64,000 bases of DNA from assembly GCA_947626435.1 (NCBI GenBank), contig CANQSB010000001.1:62001-126000 (forward strand), read 5' to 3'. Source of the stretch: an uncultured Lachnospiraceae bacterium. GTDB taxonomy: Bacteria > Bacillota > Clostridia > Lachnospirales > Lachnospiraceae. Below are positions 46,935 to 57,106 of this stretch, piece after piece. Every line of letters starts with the position of its first letter. Positions within the stretch are counted from its first letter, which is position 1. The notes under the pieces are model-generated. The model worked only from the letters and a program-made list of their open reading frames with translations, was not told where the DNA came from and did not search any database. The position numbers were made by a program, and so were the translations under genes.

Positions 46935-47064
46935 TGCTGTACCTCCACAATATATTTTGGGGTAATGCCCCCTAATATTTATTAAACCAAAAATGTGGGA
47001 ATTTTGCAAGGTTATGTGGGAATTTATGTGAAATAAAGTTTGCCTCGGTCAATAAAGCAGCCGT

Positions 47065-48615
47065 TTAATCCAATACTGCCACCGCGCATGCCTCAAATTC
47101 TTTTATTGCGTACCCCTTTTCCTTAAAGGTATCAATCTCATCTCTGCATATAATGTATATGTCATCGGTATATTCTTCTATATTCCAGAGGAAACAGCCA
47201 AAGCTTTCAGCATTCATACATTTGTCTGTATAATTCTTCCACTTAACCTCACTTATAAAATCGTCTGTGGGATATTTCGTATAAAACAAAACCTGTGGAT
47301 GCCTTAATCTGTTGGTTATTCGAATCAACGCCCCATCCTTTTGTTCCCGCTGCTCCATCGCATACTCAATGGCATTGTCAGCGCCCGCAAGCTGAATATC
47401 TATTATGTCTTTCTGATATGGTCCAAAATAATATACTTCAAACGCCAAAAAGCTTATCACATATGCTGCCAAAATACCTTTATGAATCCATTTCTTTTTT
47501 AACTTGCGGCAAACAATACCAATTCCCTCAACGAGATATATCAGCACACACAAATTCATAGCGTTAAGCCTATATATGCTCATAGACCTAAGTACTGCTA
47601 CCGCTAAGCAAATCACACTCCAGCATACTATGATAATTTCATAGCCGAATTTTTTATTTTTTATGTTCTCTATCGTGCGCTTAATATACCCACATACACC
47701 TATTGCTATGAACGGAGCCGAGAATAAATAATACAATCCAAAACCTGGAATTGCGTTCATCAAATTATAATCATATTGTTTAATATAGATTCTCAAAACA
47801 TCTTTAATATTTGAAAATATACTTGACAGAGAAAACTCATCTGCCCTAAAGGTTGGCATTTTAGGAATTGAAAAATATGGAGTAACTATCTCACCACAAA
47901 GTCCCTTATTCACTGCCACAAACAATACAAGGGGAAGCGCTATAATTCCCAACAAAACAACAGAAAATACCGTAACTGCATTTATTCTTATTTTTTTGTA
48001 CCTATAACAATAGCAAAATAAAAATATAAGAAAAAATGGCACAAAAATCCAATATAATGCATAGCAGTACAACGAAAGCCCCCAGAAAACCGCGGAAATA
48101 ACAAAGAAACCTTCTTTTTCAGTTCCCCTTATCCAAAAATAAACTCCCAGTAGAACAAACGCAGGCATTAAATTGGACTCAAGTCCCCAACGGCTCAGCA
48201 TAATATGCCACGGACAAACTGCCATTATAAAACTCCCTAATAAAGCCATATTTTCGTTTGATAGCCTTCTTAACAGTAAATAAAATATAACTACAGATAT
48301 AATTCCAAGCAAAAACTGTGGTATTCGTATTGTAATTTTACTTAACCCACCTATGGCAATGAATGGTATCATTAAATATGACTCCATTGCATTCATACCA
48401 CTACCCCATGCGGTTAAATAAACAGGATTTTTATATCCCCATGAATCATACCCATATTCTAACAATGAAAACGCTTCATATCCTGCATAGGCTTCATCAG
48501 CATGTAAGCCAACCGGATACACCCCCAAAAGTGCAGACCGACTGATGACTGCAATCATAAAAATAATACCAAGTATTAATTTCTTTCTGTTAATGGCAAT
48601 CCATTCCTTTATCAT
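47065..48615 (-). CDS. GT39/ArnT-like membrane glycosyltransferase
   Basis: Multi-TM, 'GVYPVGLHADEAYAGYEAFSLLEYG...'. Confidence 0.78.
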   Translation of the reverse strand: MIKEWIAINRKKLILGIIFMIAVISRSALLGVYPVGLHADEAYAGYEAFSLLEYGYDSWGYKNPVYLTAWGSGMNAMESYLMIPFIAIGGLSKITIRIPQFLLGIISVVIFYLLLRRLSNENMALLGSFIMAVCPWHIMLSRWGLESNLMPAFVLLGVYFWIRGTEKEGFFVISAVFWGLSLYCYALYWIFVPFFLIFLFCYCYRYKKIRINAVTVFSVVLLGIIALPLVLFVAVNKGLCGEIVTPYFSIPKMPTFRADEFSLSSIFSNIKDVLRIYIKQYDYNLMNAIPGFGLYYLFSAPFIAIGVCGYIKRTIENIKNKKFGYEIIIVCWSVICLAVAVLRSMSIYRLNAMNLCVLIYLVEGIGIVCRKLKKKWIHKGILAAYVISFLAFEVYYFGPYQKDIIDIQLAGADNAIEYAMEQREQKDGALIRITNRLRHPQVLFYTKYPTDDFISEVKWKNYTDKCMNAESFGCFLWNIEEYTDDIYIICRDEIDTFKEKGYAIKEFEACAVAVLD

Positions 48616-48690
48616 AAAATCTTCCTTTCATCTTTCAAGCGAAAACTTTTGTAAAATCCTATCTTATACCTAAAAAGTGACTAATTGTCA

Positions 48691-49698
48691 TTATTTCCAA
48701 TAACAACTGTTTTCTACCGCACTTGAATTTTTTGGTCTTTCGCTCTCATCAGGATATACCCATGCATCATTAAATAATGTCGCTATTTTTGTGTGATAAT
48801 TTTTCTCCCACCTGCGTCCTTTTATGCCGAATAACAGTTGAGTAGCGCCGCCAAGGTGGATTGCTTGTTTTCCCGCTTTTTTCAGCTTGGCTGCAAGGGG
48901 CATTCCATATGCTCCACAGCCAATAATCGCTATGTCAAAATCTATTTTCATTGCTTCGTCATACATATAATCAAGGGCATCAAACCAAGTATTAAAGCGC
49001 TCATCCCTTTCACCGCACAGCGTCTGTACGGCTTTCAAGGTTTTTAGTTCAAATTCCGGCAATATATCTGTGTTTGGGAATATTTTTTCCCTTTTACTGT
49101 ACTGAGAAATAATTGTGTTTTCAAACGGGTGAATAATAAGCACTTTTTTTCCTTTAAGCGCGGCAGACCATGGACGGCTATCCGCAAGCCATGGCTCCAG
49201 TCTGAAAAGATGCGTCAAAACCACGTCAGGATTGTATTCGCTTATGACAAAATCTTCCATATACAAATGCCACATTGCAAGGACATCCGTCATGCTAAAC
49301 GCCTCCAACATGCACTCTGCAAACGGCTTCAGATATTTATAATCCATCGGAAAAAATCCCGAATCCCTGCCAAGCCTTGCAAACCATTCTTTTATCTGGG
49401 CATCCGTTTCATTGGAGCTTCCTATGATTTCAGCCTTTAAATATCCCGCTATCGTGCGCAGCTCCGTGTATCCAAAGCGGCTTACCATAAACGGCTTGTC
49501 TGATTTTATCAGAGCATATATATAATCATTTGTTTTCTTTTTAGACATTACCCATCTATTCGCATAATACAGCATTACCGGTTCTCTGTTAAAGCACCTG
49601 ACAGTTATATGTTTTTTTAATGCCTTATGGAAATAGATGTCGCGTATTTTCCATCTTATCTCATAAAACTGCCATTTCTTCGCCAAATCATTCTGCAT
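48691..49698 (-). CDS. GT-D fold (DUF1792-like) glycosyltransferase
   Basis: 'MVSRFGYTELRTIAGYL', 'KVLIIHPFENTIISQYSKREKIF', 'DIAIIGCGAYGMPLAAKLKKAGKQAIHLGGATQLLFGIKGRRW'. Confidence 0.7.
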   Translation of the reverse strand: MQNDLAKKWQFYEIRWKIRDIYFHKALKKHITVRCFNREPVMLYYANRWVMSKKKTNDYIYALIKSDKPFMVSRFGYTELRTIAGYLKAEIIGSSNETDAQIKEWFARLGRDSGFFPMDYKYLKPFAECMLEAFSMTDVLAMWHLYMEDFVISEYNPDVVLTHLFRLEPWLADSRPWSAALKGKKVLIIHPFENTIISQYSKREKIFPNTDILPEFELKTLKAVQTLCGERDERFNTWFDALDYMYDEAMKIDFDIAIIGCGAYGMPLAAKLKKAGKQAIHLGGATQLLFGIKGRRWEKNYHTKIATLFNDAWVYPDESERPKNSSAVENSCYWK

Positions 49699-49803
49699 TG
49701 CCTAACCACCCCGCATACTTATTCACTCTGTTTAGGTAATTGTGAACCTCCCTCAAGTAACGCATAGTCAAACACCCTTTCGCAATCACGCAATCATACA
49801 TAG

Positions 49804-50616
49804 TCATTTATGAAGCAGCTTATTATTAACCCTTTCAATCGTCCTTCCGGCACGGCTTCTTCGCCATTTTAGCTCTCTTATAGAACCCACATTCATTCTA
49901 TGCGAGTCGATTATCTGTGGAAATGTACTTCTTTTTTCGACTTCTGCCTCATAACGGTTTATCATTCCAAACTGCGACGGATCCCGAAAACGCTTAAGTC
50001 CATATTTTTTCGTCATAAGCGACCAGACCGACTGGTCATGCCTGTGCGCTATAAACTCGGGATAATTGGGTAATCCCTGCGTATTGTCCTGCTCCGTTAT
50101 TATCCTTTTGTCCTGCGCGTATTCCAAATCCTCGGCAATAAAGCTTTCCGCAAAATCTGACTTCCTTATCACTACATAGCCGCCGATAGACTGCGGCGTA
50201 TCCGTAAATTTCGGAGTGTCGCAATCCATTAATATAAAGGCATCCCGCTTGGTGTATTTGCGTTCAAGCATTTCATTTTGCAGCGAAAAAACCATTATGT
50301 CAGTATTTTCTTTATCCATACATTCTATTAAATATTGAATTTTGTCAACATACACCGACCCCGCGTCCGTATATATAAGGTAATCCCCATCTTCCAAAAG
50401 CTTATATGCTTTATTTAAAAAATAAGGCTTCCATAAATATAAACCATTTCCCTTTTTTATGCTGAGTATGTCCTTATTTTTTTCATAGAACCCACGGTCT
50501 ATGTCGTCAGGAGTATATGCTATCAGCCTGTCTGCCCCATACTGCTTTGCCGTCTTTAAATTTAACTGCTGCGCCTTGGCAAAGCCTTTGTCTGCGTAAT
50601 TTATTGCAATAATCAT
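49804..50616 (-). CDS. Putative glycosyltransferase of the surface glycan cluster
   Basis: 'YLWKPYFLNKAYKLLEDGDYLIYTDAGSVYV' sugar-nucleotide-transferase-like DxD context ('YTDAG'). Confidence 0.5.
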   Translation of the reverse strand: MIIAINYADKGFAKAQQLNLKTAKQYGADRLIAYTPDDIDRGFYEKNKDILSIKKGNGLYLWKPYFLNKAYKLLEDGDYLIYTDAGSVYVDKIQYLIECMDKENTDIMVFSLQNEMLERKYTKRDAFILMDCDTPKFTDTPQSIGGYVVIRKSDFAESFIAEDLEYAQDKRIITEQDNTQGLPNYPEFIAHRHDQSVWSLMTKKYGLKRFRDPSQFGMINRYEAEVEKRSTFPQIIDSHRMNVGSIRELKWRRSRAGRTIERVNNKLLHK

Positions 50617-50841
50617 ACGAATATTCCCCTATATTTTCTATATTAATGCCTCCATGTCGTTTCATCGACTCAAGCAGATATGAAACCAATGCTTTTGCGT
50701 TCTTCGGGGCGAAGCTTAATACCTCATAAGCAGTGTCCCTTGATGCCCTAGAAATATTTTTCACACTAATCCCCATTCTTGATGCACCTGCGAATTTGTG
50801 CCCTAAGCACAAATTTGCGTGTGAAAAATTTATTTTTCACA

Positions 50842-52821
50842 TTACACCCGCAAAGAATAATCACTATAATCCAACGAAAAATTAGGATTATAATACGGAT
50901 CGCCTTTCTCCAGAAATGCTTTCCATTTCTCGCGGAAATGCTGCGACTCCTCCTCATAGCGCTTCGCCTTTGCTTCGTCCGCGACATCAATTCCTCTCGA
51001 AGCCGACTCAAAGTGATAAAGCTCCGCAAACGGCGTAAATACGTTCAGATATCCTTTCTCCAAGAGCCTCAAACAGAAATCCACATCATTGAGCGCCACC
51101 TTGAACTCCTCATCAAGCCCGCCAAGCTTATCATAGAGCGATTTTTTCACCATAAGACATGCGCCCGTGACTGCGGACACGTTCTGCGCGTAGCAGAGCT
51201 TTCCCATATAGCCGAGATTGTCATAATTAATCTTGTAATGCGTGTGTCCCGCCGTCCTGTGGGCTCCAAGACCTACCACGACGCCTGCGTGCTGGATAGT
51301 CCTGTCGCCATAGTAAAGCTTTGCGCCTACCGCGCCCACATCATCACGCTGCGCGTACATCAGCATATTTTCAAGCCAGTTCATAGTGATAACCTGCGTG
51401 TCATTATTAAGCAGCAGCAGATATTTTCCTGTGGCATAGCCCGCGCCAAAATTGTTGATTTTGGAGTAATTAAACTCGCCTTTATAAGTGACGACTGTTA
51501 TTTTTTCCTGCCCCTCAAGCGTTTTATAATAGTCAAAGGTCGCCTTCTCCTCGCTGTTATTCTCTATAATGATAATCTCATAATTATCATAGGTAGACCG
51601 CGCCTTTATCGACTCAACGCACCTGCGCAGATCATCAACATGGTCTTTATTGGGAATAAGTATCGATATCTTGTCCTCGCTCAAAATCTCATATTTAATC
51701 TCAAAAATCGTATCAAAAGCCCGCGTGCTCCTAATCTCAAAATTCTTAAATCCGCTCTTTTCAAGGTGATCCGCAACCGCCCCTTTGGCTGCCGCTATCG
51801 CATAAGGCTTTGCACTTATGTCACTTGCCGTACTGTTTTTGTGCGAACGCCAGTAATACATAAGCTTCGGCACATGGACAACCTTTTTGGCGTTTGACGT
51901 GAGCCTGAGTATCATATCATGATCCTGACTGCCGTCAAAGCCGCTCCTGAAAAGCTGCGTTCCTTCAAGGAGCTTGCGTGAAAATACGCTGAAATGGCAG
52001 ATATAATTGTTTGCTCTCAGATTGTCAATCGCAAAATCAGGCTTGAAATGAAGCGTAATCATATTGTCAATGCTGTCGCCCTTGAAGGTCGTTTCATCGC
52101 AGTATATATAATCTGCGTCCTGCTCGTTGATAACCTTTGCATACTCGTAAAGTACGGACGGATGAAGAACGTCGTCATGATCGAAAAGCCCTATATATTC
52201 ACCTGTCGCCAGCTTCAGGCACTCGTTTGTGTTTCCCGCGATGCCCTCGTTCTTTTCAAGCTTTTTATACACTATGCGCTTATCAGCCGCCGCATACTCA
52301 AGGCACCTTTTACCAACCTCGCCATGCTCATTGTCCGAGCCGTCCGCAAGGCAGAGCTCCCAATTCTCGTATGTCTGCGCCATAACAGACTTAATCATCT
52401 CGTCAAGGAAATTAAGAGGCGTATTCCAAAGCGGCACCAGTATGCTGAATTTCACCATGCGCTCAAATCTTTCCTCACACTGACGCGCAGCCTCCTCCGC
52501 ATTTGGGAAACTCGCCGTGCCGTGAAGCTTCTTTGCCTGAGCCTCTATCTTCTTTTGACGCAGTTTTCTTACTATTCCGCGCGGACCGCCGAGATTCCTA
52601 AGTCGCCTGTAATTTCTGATGCCCCAGTGCATAACCATTCTGAGTGGCTTGCTTGCCCTCCATGCAGGATTGCTCTTTATGCGGTCAAGCTGGAACTGCA
52701 GATTGTCCGCCTCATTTTTGGCATCGGCAAGACGCCCGGCAAGCGATGCCGAACGCGCTTTTTCCTGCTCGTAGGCGTTTTTATAAAATTCTAAATCATA
52801 TACTTGTTCATCACCACTCAT
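50842..52821 (-). CDS. Large glycosyltransferase with two GT2 domains and N-terminal coiled coil
   Basis: Two GT2 blocks: 'FSILVPLWNTPLNFLDEMIKSVMAQTYENWELCLADGS' and 'ISILIPNKDHVDDLRRCVESIKARSTYDNYEIIIIENNS'. Confidence 0.93.
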   Translation of the reverse strand: MSGDEQVYDLEFYKNAYEQEKARSASLAGRLADAKNEADNLQFQLDRIKSNPAWRASKPLRMVMHWGIRNYRRLRNLGGPRGIVRKLRQKKIEAQAKKLHGTASFPNAEEAARQCEERFERMVKFSILVPLWNTPLNFLDEMIKSVMAQTYENWELCLADGSDNEHGEVGKRCLEYAAADKRIVYKKLEKNEGIAGNTNECLKLATGEYIGLFDHDDVLHPSVLYEYAKVINEQDADYIYCDETTFKGDSIDNMITLHFKPDFAIDNLRANNYICHFSVFSRKLLEGTQLFRSGFDGSQDHDMILRLTSNAKKVVHVPKLMYYWRSHKNSTASDISAKPYAIAAAKGAVADHLEKSGFKNFEIRSTRAFDTIFEIKYEILSEDKISILIPNKDHVDDLRRCVESIKARSTYDNYEIIIIENNSEEKATFDYYKTLEGQEKITVVTYKGEFNYSKINNFGAGYATGKYLLLLNNDTQVITMNWLENMLMYAQRDDVGAVGAKLYYGDRTIQHAGVVVGLGAHRTAGHTHYKINYDNLGYMGKLCYAQNVSAVTGACLMVKKSLYDKLGGLDEEFKVALNDVDFCLRLLEKGYLNVFTPFAELYHFESASRGIDVADEAKAKRYEEESQHFREKWKAFLEKGDPYYNPNFSLDYSDYSLRV

Positions 52822-52978
52822 TTTATTATTACCTCAGTACATTATATATAACACGCGTTTTTATTACATTATAAAATTCCCATAAAATTTCAAAATCTTT
52901 CCCATAACATTTATCAGTATCCGCTATCTGGTGAATTGCCTTTGCAAATGTCAAAACAATTTTGAATAACTTGCGATA

Positions 52979-54967
52979 TTAAATATCTATCATGCATCCG
53001 CTCCACTTGATATACCCGCGGCGTTCATTGCCGACAGTAGCGACTACGCCTATCTCATAGCTTCCCTCAACAATAGCCATGCAATTAAATATCACCCGTA
53101 TTCCGCATAAGCTCGTGTTCATTGTCCTGACTGAAGCTTCCCCACTTTCAATCATTTCAGCCACATCTTCTCTGAGCTGCGGATAAATCGGTAGAATATA
53201 TATATGACCGCAATTGTCCGTCTTCCTGAGCAGCAGCGCCTTTTCGGCACATGCGTTATCTTTGCCCAATATCAAATGCCAACCTGCTATGCACGCAAGG
53301 CGTTCCATGCAGCAGTGCGGTGTTTCAATATCATCCGTTTTTATTTCATCTATTGTAAGCATTATGCGATTTTCACCTGTCATGTGCCTGATCAATTTGT
53401 TTTTATGCGCTTTAGGCAGCGTCCTTAATATGTCATCAGCAAGCCTTACCGGCAGCATTTCATTATCGTACAGATATAAATAACTTGTGTTATATTCTAC
53501 ATCTTTCCTCCACTGAACAAGATTAGGGCTATAAAACGGGTCTTCCCCCTCCAAATCAGGATGTTTATTATATAACAACTGCTTTTCTTTTGACAGACGC
53601 TCCCGCTCCTTCTCTCCGGCATCACTTCCCCTGCTCAGCGATTCGTGATGTATAAGCCTTGCGTCATTCCTTACCATATTATAATATCCTGCCTTGTAAA
53701 GCCTGAAACACAGCTCCACATCATTATACGCGACGGAAAGCTCCTCGTCAAATCCCCCAACGCTGTCAAATTTTGCTTTTTCGACCAGCATACAAGCCCC
53801 TGTGACGGCAAGCATGTCGTAGGTGACAAGATTATGTCCATGATAAAGGCAGCCGCCGTCTTCCAAACCACTGAGCTTATGCGCGGGACCTATACCCATA
53901 TTTGTGATTCCGACATGTTGGATTAAATAACTATCGCTTTTTTCCTTCTTTGGGTAATACAGCTTTGCCCCCACGGCACCCGCATGAGGCAGCGCTGCGG
54001 AAGATAGCATATTTTCAAGCCATCCCGCTTCTATGATTTCCGTATCGTCATTTAAAAACAGCAGATATTCTCCGTTTGCCATTCTCGCGCCGATATTACA
54101 CATAACCGAGAAATTAAACGCCATTTCTTTCCAGATGTACTCGATATTAAGCCCGTTATTTTTTTGCCTGAGCTCGCCTGCCAGAGCGTATACGGCCGCT
54201 TTCTCGTCACTCCTGCTGCCATTATCCACAATAATAATCTCATAATTCCTGTACGCCGTAAGCCTCGTGAGCGTATTGAGGCACCTTCCAAGAACCTTGC
54301 TGTTGTCGCGGCTCGGTATGATAATAGACACAAGCGCATCCGGCACAGGCACGCTATTTTCCATCAAACCGCAGCCTTCAAGCTCTCTCAGACCTGACAG
54401 GCTGTTGTTCGTATAAAGCACCTTTGGTATATGCACGACCTTTTCCCTGTCCATATCAGCCGCACGGCACACGAGCCCATAGAGGTTAAGCCCCTTTTCC
54501 ACCGCTTCTCTAAGCACAGCCCCGCGCACAGCAAAAACACTGCCTATATAAAAAAACGCGTTTAGCGTATCGGGCGAATAATCAGGCTTAAACCATGGCT
54601 CCCCGCGGTACAGCGCACCATCATCCTCCAATCCGTAAAGTTCATCAAGACTGCCAAGATAATCCTCGTCCGCATATACAAGCTGCGCCTTTTTATTTTG
54701 ACTAAACGCCTCCCTTACCTCATACTCCGCGTTTTCCGACAGCTTTCCGCCCTTGCGCGCAAAGAGATATACCGCCTTGTCCTCAATCCCGCCTATGCCT
54801 CTATGTATTGACGCCTCCGCAATATCTCTCACGCTGTCTTCACACGACCGGAAAGGAAGCCTGCACAGAGGTTTCCCCGTATGCTTTTCGCTATATTTTT
54901 CCTGCTCCTTAAGCCATTGGAGATACGGCGTTTTTTGAGCAAACAATTCCTCCTCGTAATACCCCAT
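52979..54967 (-). CDS. Glycosyltransferase family 2 (large)
   Basis: 'VSIIIPSRDNSKVLGRCLNTLTRLTAYRNYEIIIVDNGS...LFLNDDTEIIEAGWLENML'. Confidence 0.9.
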   Translation of the reverse strand: MGYYEEELFAQKTPYLQWLKEQEKYSEKHTGKPLCRLPFRSCEDSVRDIAEASIHRGIGGIEDKAVYLFARKGGKLSENAEYEVREAFSQNKKAQLVYADEDYLGSLDELYGLEDDGALYRGEPWFKPDYSPDTLNAFFYIGSVFAVRGAVLREAVEKGLNLYGLVCRAADMDREKVVHIPKVLYTNNSLSGLRELEGCGLMENSVPVPDALVSIIIPSRDNSKVLGRCLNTLTRLTAYRNYEIIIVDNGSRSDEKAAVYALAGELRQKNNGLNIEYIWKEMAFNFSVMCNIGARMANGEYLLFLNDDTEIIEAGWLENMLSSAALPHAGAVGAKLYYPKKEKSDSYLIQHVGITNMGIGPAHKLSGLEDGGCLYHGHNLVTYDMLAVTGACMLVEKAKFDSVGGFDEELSVAYNDVELCFRLYKAGYYNMVRNDARLIHHESLSRGSDAGEKERERLSKEKQLLYNKHPDLEGEDPFYSPNLVQWRKDVEYNTSYLYLYDNEMLPVRLADDILRTLPKAHKNKLIRHMTGENRIMLTIDEIKTDDIETPHCCMERLACIAGWHLILGKDNACAEKALLLRKTDNCGHIYILPIYPQLREDVAEMIESGEASVRTMNTSLCGIRVIFNCMAIVEGSYEIGVVATVGNERRGYIKWSGCMIDI

Positions 54968-54977
54968 CTGACGTCCC

Positions 54978-57041
54978 CTATCTTATTATTAGCTGCCTTT
55001 CCATGTTTCTGTAAAGGCGCTGACGTGAACAGCCGTCCTTTGCCGTAATCCACAAATCGTATGTGTCGTTAGGCAAGGCTCCCTCGTATAGCCAACAGCA
55101 AAAGCCCGTCAGCTCGACATTCGTCTGATTTTCCAATATCGCCGCCACATCCTTACGGTAACGCTTCTGCACTGGCAGCTCCCACACCTGCCCGCTACCG
55201 TTTACGAAAAGCAGCTTAAAGCTGTAGCGCGCATTATCCATGTCAGGCACATACGCCCAGCCCTTTATGAGATAATATGGTCTTTTGGCATACCGCTCCT
55301 TTTTGCAATCCTCAGTAACCACCATAATCGCGTTGTTCATCCTGTGCTCGTTTGGCAGACGCTTTCCCTGGCTTAGCTGCTCCACATAGTCGGTCGTGTC
55401 AACAAGCTCATACGACTCCAGCCAGCGGCATTTGTACTCAGGATCACCATCATTCATAAGCGTGCCTATAAACGGGTCTCTGTGATAAAACTGCCTGTGC
55501 CTGCCGTAAAGAAGCTCCTGCTCCTTAATCAGGCGCTTCAGCTTCTCCTCATCCTGCATATCGTCTCCGCGACTCAGCGATTCATGGTGATAGAGCACCG
55601 CGTCATTTCGCTGCACATTGTACAGCCCTTTTGTGCAGAGCCTAAAACACAAATCCACATCATTATATGCTACCGCAAGCCCCTCGTAAAGTCCGCCGAT
55701 TGCCTTTAGATAGTTCTTTCGGATAAGCAGGCATGCCGCCGTCACGCCTATCATATCGTACACGAAGCGGTTTCTTCCATAATAATACGAAACGCTGTCG
55801 TCCATTTTTTTCAGCTTATGCCCCGGTCCATAGATTGTATTGCTTATGCCTGCGTGCTGTATGAGCGTGGAATTGGGATACAGAAGCTTTGCGCCCACCG
55901 CGCCCACATGCTTTAGCGATGCCTGCCCTACCATTCTGTCAAGCCATAAGTCTTCCACCGCTTCCATATCGTCATTCAAAAGCAGTATATAGCTGCCCTT
56001 TGCCGCCTTCACGCCGATATTGCACATCTGTGAAAAGTTGAACTCCATAGGCTGGTAAATATACGAAAATTCGCATTCGTTCTTAAACGAATCAAGCACA
56101 ATGCGGTTATTTGCCGAGCTGCCGTTGTCCACCACGATAATCTCAAAATTTTTGTACGCCGTATGGCTGTAAATAGAGCGTATACACTGCTTCAGCACCT
56201 TCGGATTGTCCTTTGACGGTATTACTATGCTGACAAGCGGATTATCCTTTACCTCGTATATCGGATAGGTTATCCCCGTCGCGGCATCAGGCTCCATCCT
56301 GCCCTTAATCCCCCTGCGCTCCATCGCCGCCATGCGTATGTCGTCATACTTTGCGCCGACTCCGACAAAGTCTGTGTCGTGCATAAGCTTTTCCTCTATT
56401 TCGGCTATGTTTTTCCCCCTTTTGTACGCATGGAAAAGCACCTTTTCGATATGCCCCGCGCGTTTGCCGCTTTCAGTGGCTTTCAGCGCAAAATCATATA
56501 TATTTTTTCTGTAATCGTCATCCCCGAGCCATTCTATGCCCAAAAACGCGCTCTTTCTTATCGCGAAAATATTTCCAAAATAGAAAAACGAAAACAGCGT
56601 ATCGGGTGACCACATAGGCTTTGTCCATGGAAATATGCGGTGGCAGAGTTCATCGTCCCCGTCACTGCCGCGCCAATCGCCTTCCTCCGCACATATCGCC
56701 CATGTGTCCTCATCAGGATATACGATATTTGTATCCTTATGCGTATCAAAGTAACGCATAATCTCACCAAATGCTCTCACAGAAATTCTGCCGTTTTTTG
56801 ACGCGAATATTATATACTCATTCTTTACATCGTCAAGAGTAAATTCACTTGTGCACTGCTCCATATAGACTACGCCAAGCGACGGGTATTCCTCCTCGTC
56901 AGCGCGGTTTTCCCCGTAAAGCTCCGTCTGCTTTATCCAGAGCAGATACGGATCCGTCTGACAGCACAGCTCCTTTCGGTATTCGTCTATGCAGTTTTCA
57001 TACAGCTTGTCCTGAATCGCCTTTTTTATCTTACCTATCAT
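54978..57041 (-). CDS. Glycosyltransferase family 2 (large)
   Basis: 'VSIVIPSKDNPKVLKQCIRSIYSHTAYKNFEIIVVDNGS...LLLNDDMEAVEDLWLDRMV'. Confidence 0.9.
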   Translation of the reverse strand: MIGKIKKAIQDKLYENCIDEYRKELCCQTDPYLLWIKQTELYGENRADEEEYPSLGVVYMEQCTSEFTLDDVKNEYIIFASKNGRISVRAFGEIMRYFDTHKDTNIVYPDEDTWAICAEEGDWRGSDGDDELCHRIFPWTKPMWSPDTLFSFFYFGNIFAIRKSAFLGIEWLGDDDYRKNIYDFALKATESGKRAGHIEKVLFHAYKRGKNIAEIEEKLMHDTDFVGVGAKYDDIRMAAMERRGIKGRMEPDAATGITYPIYEVKDNPLVSIVIPSKDNPKVLKQCIRSIYSHTAYKNFEIIVVDNGSSANNRIVLDSFKNECEFSYIYQPMEFNFSQMCNIGVKAAKGSYILLLNDDMEAVEDLWLDRMVGQASLKHVGAVGAKLLYPNSTLIQHAGISNTIYGPGHKLKKMDDSVSYYYGRNRFVYDMIGVTAACLLIRKNYLKAIGGLYEGLAVAYNDVDLCFRLCTKGLYNVQRNDAVLYHHESLSRGDDMQDEEKLKRLIKEQELLYGRHRQFYHRDPFIGTLMNDGDPEYKCRWLESYELVDTTDYVEQLSQGKRLPNEHRMNNAIMVVTEDCKKERYAKRPYYLIKGWAYVPDMDNARYSFKLLFVNGSGQVWELPVQKRYRKDVAAILENQTNVELTGFCCWLYEGALPNDTYDLWITAKDGCSRQRLYRNMERQLIIR

Positions 57042-57106
57042 TATAAATTATTTCACTCTTTCAAACCGCTGGCGCAGTGTTTATAGGCTTCTTTATTAAG
57101 ACTTCT

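Noticed and set aside
50507-50812. Minus-strand ORF of 101 aa
   Set aside because: Overlaps the start of the 49804-50616 gene out of frame and has no recognisable domain; not called as a CDS.
54691-54706. Additional copy of the TATTTTGACTAAA motif
   Set aside because: It lies inside a glycosyltransferase coding region and matches only the central part; treated as chance.
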